Positions 1 through 5,164 of a DNA stretch of 5,463 nt are shown here, piece by piece (position 1 is the stretch's first letter; the number at the start of each line of letters is the position of its first letter). Origin of the DNA: an uncultured Bacteroidota bacterium (GTDB lineage: Bacteria > Bacteroidota > Bacteroidia > Flavobacteriales > Flavobacteriaceae); contig CAIXNQ010000284.1 of assembly GCA_903920835.1 (NCBI GenBank), positions 1 to 5,463 of the forward strand, in the 5' to 3' direction. Position numbers and translations under genes: made by a program. Below the pieces are notes generated by a model. That model was not told the DNA's origin, searched no databases, and was given only the letters and a program-made list of their open reading frames with translations.

Positions 1-156
1 ATGAACGGGAAAAGGCGCAATAGTGGTAATTGCCTAGGTAGGCGGACAACCGCCAAACGCACATGGGGTGTCTTGTCAGGCATAGTAATCAGTGCATGGG
101 AAAGCCATGCACAAGAGCAGAACATTACGGAAGCACGCAGGAATGTAGCTGAGTAA
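1..156 (+). CDS. Small open frame of unknown function (51 codons), possibly not coding
   Basis: An open frame runs from the first base of the window (which happens to be an ATG) to a TAA at 154-156. The 51-residue product is basic and Arg-rich, starting MNGKRRNSGN and ending EARRNVAE. I recognise no family. If the frame continues upstream of the window, this could be the tail of a longer protein. The segment is about half G+C (62 of 120 in bases 1-120), and its Arg codons AGG, CGC and CGG are unusual for an A+T-rich flavobacterium. It also holds strong short inverted repeats (41-45 with 50-54; 92-99 with 105-112), so a structured RNA or non-coding DNA is an equal alternative. The stop lies only about 12 bases before repeat site A, the same arrangement as the PIN gene and site C, which would fit a small cassette cargo. 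Confidence 0.2.
   Translation: MNGKRRNSGNCLGRRTTAKRTWGVLSGIVISAWESHAQEQNITEARRNVAE
92..112. repeat. Perfect 8-bp hairpin inside the G+C-rich leader
   Basis: GTGCATGG (92-99) and CCATGCAC (105-112) are exact reverse complements separated by five bases (GAAAG). No T-tract follows on either strand, so it does not read as an intrinsic terminator. A second short hairpin, GGCGG (41-45) with CCGCC (50-54) around an ACAA loop, lies upstream. The pair suggests structured DNA or RNA in this segment; its role is unknown. Confidence 0.45.
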
Positions 157-168
157 ACCGATTGCAGC

Positions 169-300
169 ACACAACAGGCGTTTGGCAAGATTGCGAATTT
201 TGTAGTAAATTCATGCTTACATTTCGCAAGAAATTTTATCTTTATTAGAAAATAATCGGTTCCGAAGCTCGCAACCTCGCCAAGCGCCGAAACGTTGGCG
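169..300 (+). repeat. Site A: attC-like structured repeat upstream of the RCC1 gene
   Basis: Bases 178-196 pair with 269-287 over 19 positions, with one G.T wobble (181/284) and two A-C mismatches (187/278, 190/275). Just outside, CAAC (172-175) pairs with GTTG (294-297), leaving 2 unpaired bases on the left and 6 on the right. This short-box, asymmetric-spacer, long-stem plan is how integron attC sites fold. The boxes only partly fit the attC consensus: ACACAAC against RYYYAAC has one mismatch, and GTTGGCG against GTTRRRY has two. The interior has a small hairpin, GTAA (205-208) with TTAC (217-220), and a block (205-225) resembling the interior of site B: GTAAATT, then TTAC, then TTTC. The stem itself is not alike in sequence between A and B, as expected of attC and less so of a simple dispersed repeat. 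The RCC1 start codon lies 35 bases after the GTT. Confidence 0.55.
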
Positions 301-329
301 GCAAGAGGCGTGTCCTGAAAAATTAAACA

Positions 330-1679
330 ATGAAAAAACTAATATCATTTTTGTTTGCAGTCCTGTTCAGCGCTCATATTGATGCGCAATGCTGGGACTT
401 TTTTGAAGCGGGCTTTAGTCATAGTGTTGCCATAAAATCGGATGGGAGCTTATGGACATGGGGTGGAAATCAAAATGGGCAATTGGGCAATGGAACCTAT
501 TCGAATAAATACATACCGACTAAAGTGGGTAGTGAAACCGATTGGAAAATGGTAAGAACAGGACTTTTGCACACACTAGCCATAAAAACTAACGGCACTT
601 TATGGGGATTTGGTTGGAATAGTTCTGGGCAACTCGGAGATGGTACAATGCTCGTTAAAACTGCCCCTGTTCAAATCGGGAATGAACAGTGGCAGACGGC
701 TTGTGGCGGGGATTACTACTCTATAGGGATTAAAACAGACGGAACTTTATGGGCGTGGGGCGAGAATAATCACGGACAGCTTGGCATCGGGAGTAACATC
801 AGCGTACTAATACCAACACAGGTAGGGACTGACAGCGATTGGCAATTTGTAGATGCGGGATGGAGTTATACAATGGGATTAAAAACCGATAGGAGTTTAT
901 GGGCCTGGGGTTCCGGAATCTATTTGGGCACAGGTACAACGATTGACTCAAACATACCAATTGCAATCGGTTCTGAACAATGGCAATCAATTTCTGCAGG
1001 CGATCTTAATTTTTTCGGGATAAGAACAGACGGGACATTATGGTGCTGGGGCAATAATAATTATTGGCAGTTGGGCAATGGCACCACCAGCTTTCAATAT
1101 GCGCCGATGCAAGTGGGTAACGCTAACAATTGGAGCTCCGTGGCTGCCGGTGCCGAACAAACCATTGCAACAAAAAACGATGGTACTTTATGGGCCTGCG
1201 GGAATAATTTTTCTGGGGAATTAGGAGATGGCACTACCACTGAAAGGCATACGCTTACACAGGTAGGAGACGCAACGGATTGGGGAATTGTTTATTCTGT
1301 TGGAGGTCACAGCTTGGCCAAAAAAACGGATGGTACTCTTTGGGCATGGGGAAACAATCCTTATGGTCAAGTGGGGAATGGGACAAGCAGCCCAGCCTAT
1401 TTAGCGACAAAGGTAATTTGCGTTCCCTTATCAACAGAACAACCCTCTGTTGGTATTAATTCTTTCTTGATCTATCCAAACCCAACTCGAGACATCTTGC
1501 ATTTTAAAGACGCCAGAGCAATTCGTGAGATTGTGGTTGCTGATGTCTCGGGGAAAAAAGTTTTTGAACTAAAGGGCGATATTTCAGAAGTTAATGTGCA
1601 GCAATTGCAAGCAGGGATATACTTGGTTAGAGTGGTTGAGGATGGAATGATTTACAGTGAGAAATTCGTTAAGGAATAA
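330..1679 (+). CDS. Secreted RCC1-repeat beta-propeller protein with T9SS type A sorting domain
   Basis: The product (449 residues) is a predicted exported protein. Residues 1-20 form a signal peptide: Lys-Lys, a hydrophobic core, and likely cleavage after HIDA or HIDAQ. Residues about 22-365 carry seven copies of an RCC1-type unit with the core LWxWGxNxxGQLGxG, starting near 41, 91, 140, 190, 237, 287 and 337. Seven units are what one closed seven-bladed propeller needs. In the fourth copy the core is shortened to LWAWGSGIYLGTG. Residues about 376-449 match the T9SS type A C-terminal sorting domain: YPNPTRD at 382-388, then GIYLVRV near 429-435 and the final EKFVKE. The protein should therefore cross the outer membrane through T9SS and be released or anchored at the surface. 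RCC1 propellers usually bind other macromolecules; the partner here is unknown. The ATG fits the signal peptide exactly. The gene sits alone between sites A and B, with no recognisable promoter of its own, and is richer in G+C than its neighbours. Confidence 0.9.
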   Translation: MKKLISFLFAVLFSAHIDAQCWDFFEAGFSHSVAIKSDGSLWTWGGNQNGQLGNGTYSNKYIPTKVGSETDWKMVRTGLLHTLAIKTNGTLWGFGWNSSGQLGDGTMLVKTAPVQIGNEQWQTACGGDYYSIGIKTDGTLWAWGENNHGQLGIGSNISVLIPTQVGTDSDWQFVDAGWSYTMGLKTDRSLWAWGSGIYLGTGTTIDSNIPIAIGSEQWQSISAGDLNFFGIRTDGTLWCWGNNNYWQLGNGTTSFQYAPMQVGNANNWSSVAAGAEQTIATKNDGTLWACGNNFSGELGDGTTTERHTLTQVGDATDWGIVYSVGGHSLAKKTDGTLWAWGNNPYGQVGNGTSSPAYLATKVICVPLSTEQPSVGINSFLIYPNPTRDILHFKDARAIREIVVADVSGKKVFELKGDISEVNVQQLQAGIYLVRVVEDGMIYSEKFVKE

Positions 1680-1732
1680 AAAGATTAAAATTACGGTCAA
1701 TAGTGAGTTTAAAATACATTAGAATGTCCAGC

Positions 1733-1864
1733 CGCTAACACTTGCTAAACCTTATGGCTAGTTTTTCGGTAAATTGTTCGTTTACTTTTCATAACTTCGC
1801 TTGGTCGGTTATGAAACAAAAGCTTTCCATAAGCCGCCACTAGCTCTAGCATCAACCGTTAGGA
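1733..1864 (+). repeat. Site B: complete attC-like repeat between the RCC1 gene and the toxin-antitoxin pair
   Basis: Nested pairings are visible: CTAAC (1735-1739) with GTTAG (1858-1862); TGCTA (1743-1747) with TAGCA (1847-1851); CTTATGG (1751-1757) with CCATAAG (1827-1833). The spacer between the outer box and the next stem is 3 bases on the left and 6 on the right, nearly as in site A. Inside are two more hairpins: GTAAA (1769-1773) with TTTAC (1781-1785), and an exact 9-bp stem, TTTCATAAC (1787-1795) with GTTATGAAA (1808-1816), around a 12-base loop. The right box GTTAGGA differs from the attC core GTTRRRY only at the last base; the left box CGCTAAC departs from RYYYAAC at its first two. 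The left 82 bases recur in site C. There is no T-tract, so it is not a classical terminator, although such a structure could weaken read-through from the RCC1 gene. Confidence 0.65.
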
Positions 1865-1891
1865 GAAACTGCAAAAAAAAACGTGACTAAT

Positions 1892-1921
1892 ATTGTTTAC
1901 GTTCAAAAATCCATATATTTG
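1892..1921 (+). promoter_or_regulatory. Bacteroidota-type promoter of the toxin-antitoxin pair
   Basis: TATATTTG at 1914-1921 fits the Bacteroidota -7 element TAnnTTTG exactly, and TTG at 1893-1895 supplies the -33 element with an 18-base spacer. The antitoxin ATG follows 20 bases later, so the leader would be very short and A+T-rich with no Shine-Dalgarno, as is usual in this phylum. ACGT occurs at 1881-1884, 1899-1902 and 1923-1926, and TTTACGT (1896-1902) is nearly mirrored by ACGTATAAA (1923-1931). This bracketing of the promoter could be an operator for the ribbon-helix-helix antitoxin, but that is inference. Confidence 0.55.
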
Positions 1922-1941
1922 TACGTATAAAATTTATAACT

Positions 1942-2190
1942 ATGGACGCTAAACTGACATTAAAGCTAAATCAAGAAATTATTGAAAAAGCAAAACATTA
2001 TGCTGCTGAAAAAAAGTTAAGCTTATCGAGATTAATTGAAAATTATCTCAGTTCATTAACTTCCGAAAAAACTAATGATGATATACAAATATCTGATTTT
2101 GTAAAAAGTATGTCTTCCGGGATTAAGCTTCCTGCGGATTTTGATTATAAGAAAGAGCGTGCAAATTATTTAGAAAAGAAATACAAATGA
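1942..2190 (+). CDS. Ribbon-helix-helix antitoxin, DUF6364-like
   Basis: The 82-residue product has the layout of a small antitoxin. A short strand, KLTLKLN (4-10), is followed by two helices (about 11-23 and 27-40), with SLSRLIENYLSSL closing the second. This is a ribbon-helix-helix DNA-binding fold of the kind annotated as DUF6364. The charged tail (about 45-82, ending KKERANYLEKKYK) would wrap and block the toxin. Its stop overlaps the start of the PIN gene by four bases (ATGA, 2187-2190), indicating translational coupling and a bicistronic operon. The family commonly represses its own promoter as dimers on inverted repeats; the promoter and possible operator lie directly upstream. The pair is very A+T-rich compared with the RCC1 gene and is enclosed by sites B and C. 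The family name comes from pattern recognition, and the antitoxin role from its coupling to a PIN protein. Confidence 0.82.
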   Translation: MDAKLTLKLNQEIIEKAKHYAAEKKLSLSRLIENYLSSLTSEKTNDDIQISDFVKSMSSGIKLPADFDYKKERANYLEKKYK

Positions 2191-2600
2191 GCAGAATATT
2201 TTTAGATACAAACGTAATCTTAGATTTATTAGCACAAAGAGTTCCTTTTTTTGACTCAATAGCAAAACTTGCAACTTTAGCAGATCAAAAGAAACTTATT
2301 TTGGTAGCTTCACCGCTTTCATTTACAACAGTTGATTATGTTCTAAATAAATATGAATCCTCTGAATCGGTATTAAACAAACTAAGAAAATTTAAAATCA
2401 TTTGTGAAGTTTGCGACGTTAATGAAGAAACCGTTGAAAAAGGATTGAATTCAAATTTTAAAGATTTTGAAGATTCAATCCAATATTACAGTGCTGTACA
2501 ATCTAATTGTTCAATTATCATAACGCGAAATAGCAAAGATTTTAAGAATTCAAATATTCCAATTATGACAGCTGAAGAATATCTTAGCAGTATAATTTAA
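2187..2600 (+). CDS. PIN-domain ribonuclease toxin (VapC-like, PIN_3 type)
   Basis: The 137-residue product is one complete PIN domain, a metal-dependent ribonuclease fold; VapC-type members cut tRNA or other RNA when the antitoxin is lost. The N-terminal motif FLDTNVILD (5-13) gives acidic D7 and N9. The central motif DFEDSIQYYSA (93-103) gives D96, with D93 and E95 nearby. The third motif IITRNSKDF (111-119) gives N115 and D118. D50 lies near where many VapC proteins have a glutamate. All expected active-site positions therefore look filled and the enzyme is probably active. The RNA target cannot be told from the sequence. The length is normal for the family. The start overlaps the antitoxin stop by four bases, and the stop is 12 bases before site C. 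The pair could act in plasmid- or cassette-style maintenance, stress response or phage defence. Confidence 0.85.
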   Translation: MSRIFLDTNVILDLLAQRVPFFDSIAKLATLADQKKLILVASPLSFTTVDYVLNKYESSESVLNKLRKFKIICEVCDVNEETVEKGLNSNFKDFEDSIQYYSAVQSNCSIIITRNSKDFKNSNIPIMTAEEYLSSII

Positions 2601-2612
2601 AAAAGCAGATAC

Positions 2613-2697
2613 TACTAACACCTGCTAAAACTTATAGCTAGTTTTTCAGTAAATTGTGCGTTTCTTTTTCCTAACTTCGCTTGGTCGGTTATGGAAA
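2613..2697 (+). repeat. Site C: truncated left half of the site B repeat
   Basis: Bases 2615-2696 align without gaps to 1735-1816 of site B, at an exact offset of 880, with 9 differences in 82 (about 89% identity). The match includes CTAAC, TGCTA, CTTAT.GCTAG and an unbroken 22-base identical block (2672-2693). The inner hairpin is kept with one mismatch (2671/2692). The similarity stops just after GTTATGGAAA: no CCATAAG or TAGCA arm and no GTTAG box follows in the next 100 bases. The site therefore lacks its right half, and the outer stem cannot form. It marks the end of the plus-strand repeat-gene-repeat region. Confidence 0.75.
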
Positions 2698-2797
2698 AAT
2701 AATTTTAAACTCGGTACTCCTTATTTTTCTTTATCCATTTCTGCTTTGGGGTTTGAAATGTGTCAAGTAATTTTTGAAAGGTCAGTTTTGATTGAAT
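2698..2797. other. Junction between the repeat-bounded region and the minus-strand genes
   Basis: No complete gene is visible. On the minus strand an open stretch runs through the terminator hairpin to a TAA at 2705-2707, reading protein-like at its end (KLTFQKLLDTFQTP, then KQKWIKKNKEYRV) but without a plausible start. It may be the eroded end of a former gene or chance. Whatever removed the right half of site C has its breakpoint at about 2697-2700. Confidence 0.3.
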
Positions 2798-2827
2798 AAA
2801 AAAAGGGCTACTTAAAAAGTAGCCCTT
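2798..2827 (-). terminator. Rho-independent terminator of the fibronectin-type T9SS gene
   Basis: AAGGGCTACTT (2803-2813) and AAGTAGCCCTT (2817-2827) form a perfect 11-bp stem with a three-base loop. On the minus strand the stem ends in, and is followed by, a run of seven T, which is the signature of an intrinsic terminator. It lies 53 bases past the stop of the gene at 2881-5076. On the plus strand no T-tract follows, so it acts for the minus-strand gene. Confidence 0.9.
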
Positions 2828-2880
2828 ATCAATTGAAATTTATTTTATTCCTTTAAAAATAATTTACATTAAGTCTAAAA

Positions 2881-5076
2881 TTAATTTTTAACTACTTTAA
2901 TAGTTTTGGTTGTTCCTTCTGAAGATACTTTTAATAAATAAGTTCCATTAGAAAGATTAGACATGTCAATTTTTGTATTTTCAGCATTTATTGATTTTAC
3001 GTTAACCTCTTGTCCAATTAGATTATAAATTTCTATTTTAGAAATAGATTTGTAATAGTCAATGTTTAAAATTTCTTTAACTGGATTTGGGTAATAGTTA
3101 ACAACAGATAAGTCAAAAGTATTTGCTGCAAGTGGAGTAACGGTTACTGAAATATCATCTACAAATAAGTAATACTGATTCAAATCTGAATAACAATTAA
3201 AACCAAAGTAATAAGTTCCTGTAGTAGTAGGTGTAAAATCAACACTATTTGTTGTTAAAGTTGCTCCAACAATTCCTGGATGATCAGCTAAAACATTAGT
3301 CATTTGAATGGAATTAGCAGCATCTCCATAAGCTACTTTTAGATTTTCAATATACGTTGTACTATTGTTTCCATATTTATATGAAATTGTATAAGAAGTA
3401 CCTGCATTTAAACTTATGGCATTTGTATAAAACCAAGTATCAGCAGTATTTGAAGTATTGTATTTATAGACTAATGCTTTTGTAGTAAAACCTGAACCAG
3501 GATTTGAAATCGTCGTCCAATTATTTCCTGAACCAAGATTCTCATTTGAAGTACAGATAGGAAGTGAAGGAACTGTTGAAGTTTCAAAATCTTGGGTGTA
3601 CGGAACTGTCGATGGAGCACAGAGTGTTGCAAAATTTCCAAGATTGCTCCAAGCGCTAAAGTCAGTTGAAGAACAATTAGCTCTTACCCAAAAATAATAA
3701 TTTGAAGAAGATTGTAAACCTGTTAAATCAGCTGTTAAAACTCCGTTTGCTACAGTACCAGTTGGAATTGTTGCAACCGTAGGTGCTGTATTTGATGTAG
3801 AAACATAATAACTATATCCGTTTGAAACCGTTGAATTTGGCGCTGACCAAGAAATTGTTGCAGTTGCCAAAGTAATATTAGACGCAGTTAAGGTTGTTGG
3901 TTCTAAACATGTTGGAATTGTTTCCCAAACAACATTGTCAATCAATATACTATAAGCTGGAGTTCCTGAATGTCTAAAGGCTAATGTTTGACTTGTTCCA
4001 GGAGCAGTTCCTAAATTTGCTGTAAAAGAATCATAAGCTGTAATGGAAGTGGTTGTAAATGTTTGAACACCTACAAAAGTCGCTGGATCAAGCGGGTCTG
4101 TTAAATATCCTACTTCTAAATTTCCACCTGCAGTAAAATTACCTCTTGCTTTAAAACGGAGTCTGTGTGTTCCATCACCTGCATTTGAAACAGATGGCAT
4201 TGAAACTAAACCTTGACTTGTAGCGCTAGTTCCATAAATGTATAAAACATTTGGAGCGGTAGGAGCACTTGTTGAAGCTTGAACATTGGTGTTTCCACCA
4301 GTTCCTACTCTTGCCCAACAAACTGGAAAAGCTACTGCTGCATCAAAATTTTCAGAGAAATCAGTTATTGCTGTGCAAACAGTTTGTAAATTAGCAACTG
4401 TTGACCATAATGATGAATCAGTATTTGAACATACAGATCTCACCCAAAGATAATAACTAGTCCCAGATGTTAATGCTGTTAAATCAAAAGTAGTAATTCC
4501 TGCAAGTACATTGCCAGTTGGCAAAGTCGTAGCCGAAGGTGGAGTATTTGAAGTAGAAAGGAAATATTCATAACCATTAGCAGGAACAGATGTCGAAGCT
4601 GTCCAAGAAACAGTTGCAGAAGTTGTTGTTACATTTGAAAATGAAATTGCTGTTGGATAAATACAAGTTGGAGGTGTTCCGCAAATAACAGATCTAGTTC
4701 TACTAACATTCTCACTGCCACAAGCGCCATCATTTAAATGAGTGTAGAAATATGCGTCACCATTAATGGTAGATACCCAAGTAACACTTCCTATTCCGAA
4801 AGTTGCTGCTGTTGCTCCAGAATCTGCACTAATCGTAATCAAGTCAGTTGCATTTGAACTAGTAAAAGTATAGGTTTGTCCAAGTGTAACTGTAACTGCT
4901 GAATATTCACTTGCATACCCTACAGTTGTAATACTGTTCGAAGTCAAACCATCACAAGTAGCAGGTAAATAAGCAGAGGTTGGATATTGAGGTGTGGCTG
5001 AAGTAGCGGTTAGACACTGACCAACCAAAATATTGGTAAGTAGCGTCAAAGAAAATAATAAAGTAATTTTTTTCAT
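2881..5076 (-). CDS. Large secreted fibronectin type III / beta-sandwich protein with T9SS type A sorting domain
   Basis: The product (731 residues) is a predicted T9SS-exported surface or secreted protein. Residues 1-20 form a signal peptide (MKKITLLFSLTLLTNILVGQ). Residues about 21-138 are a Cys-containing beta-rich module with VTVTLGQTYTF and WVSTINGDAYFYTH, a type common at the start of flavobacterial secreted proteins. Two similar pairs follow: a fibronectin type III domain (about 139-234) with a beta-sandwich resembling MAM or cleaved-adhesin domains (about 235-390, ending LIDNVVWE), then a second FN3 (about 391-486) and a second sandwich (about 487-650, ending FVDDISV). The tail (about 655-731) is a T9SS type A sorting domain with YYPNPVKEIL (661-670), GTYLLKV (711-717) and a final IKVVKN. 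It has no catalytic motif I recognise, so adhesion or carbohydrate binding is the best guess. The Ser/Thr/Asn-rich make-up is usual for such proteins. It has its own terminator; the 88-base gap behind fabV suggests separate transcription, though I see no clear promoter there. Confidence 0.88.
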   Translation of the reverse strand: MKKITLLFSLTLLTNILVGQCLTATSATPQYPTSAYLPATCDGLTSNSITTVGYASEYSAVTVTLGQTYTFTSSNATDLITISADSGATAATFGIGSVTWVSTINGDAYFYTHLNDGACGSENVSRTRSVICGTPPTCIYPTAISFSNVTTTSATVSWTASTSVPANGYEYFLSTSNTPPSATTLPTGNVLAGITTFDLTALTSGTSYYLWVRSVCSNTDSSLWSTVANLQTVCTAITDFSENFDAAVAFPVCWARVGTGGNTNVQASTSAPTAPNVLYIYGTSATSQGLVSMPSVSNAGDGTHRLRFKARGNFTAGGNLEVGYLTDPLDPATFVGVQTFTTTSITAYDSFTANLGTAPGTSQTLAFRHSGTPAYSILIDNVVWETIPTCLEPTTLTASNITLATATISWSAPNSTVSNGYSYYVSTSNTAPTVATIPTGTVANGVLTADLTGLQSSSNYYFWVRANCSSTDFSAWSNLGNFATLCAPSTVPYTQDFETSTVPSLPICTSNENLGSGNNWTTISNPGSGFTTKALVYKYNTSNTADTWFYTNAISLNAGTSYTISYKYGNNSTTYIENLKVAYGDAANSIQMTNVLADHPGIVGATLTTNSVDFTPTTTGTYYFGFNCYSDLNQYYLFVDDISVTVTPLAANTFDLSVVNYYPNPVKEILNIDYYKSISKIEIYNLIGQEVNVKSINAENTKIDMSNLSNGTYLLKVSSEGTTKTIKVVKN

Positions 5077-5164
5077 AGTTTTAATATTTATTTAATTAGG
5101 GGCTAAATTTAAGATAATAATTTGATGAAATTTCTAAAATAGAATATTTAAGTATTATTTAATA
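5077..5164. other. Gap between fabV and the fibronectin-type gene
   Basis: This 88-base gap is very A+T-rich. On the minus strand a TAAATTTA sequence (5103-5110) is one base off the Bacteroidota -7 element TAnnTTTG, but no convincing -33 TTG lies at the right distance. I see no strong terminator hairpin for fabV. The start of the fibronectin-type gene (ATG, 5076-5074 on the minus strand) has an A+T-rich leader without Shine-Dalgarno. Confidence 0.3.

Noticed and set aside
1..300. Group II intron or known riboswitch in the G+C-rich leader
   Set aside because: I looked for a domain V-type hairpin and known intron ends and found none. The hairpins alone are not enough to name a family.
799..990. 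A 63-codon open frame on the minus strand inside the RCC1 gene
   Set aside because: It lies wholly within a well-supported gene on the other strand, has no recognisable domain or promoter, and its sequence mirrors the repetitive RCC1 coding pattern.
330..1430. Regularly spaced similar DNA segments that could be taken for a tandem repeat or CRISPR-like array
   Set aside because: They encode the seven RCC1 units of one protein. Spacing is about 140-160 bases and identity is at the protein level only.
1733..1864. Site B as a transcription terminator of the RCC1 gene
   Set aside because: The stems are interrupted, span about 130 bases, and have no T-tract after them. The near-copy at site C lacks the right half, which a terminator would need.
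169..2697. Insertion sequence or transposon with terminal inverted repeats
   Set aside because: No transposase is present, the repeats are direct copies in one orientation with internal dyad symmetry, and no target-site duplication is visible around them.
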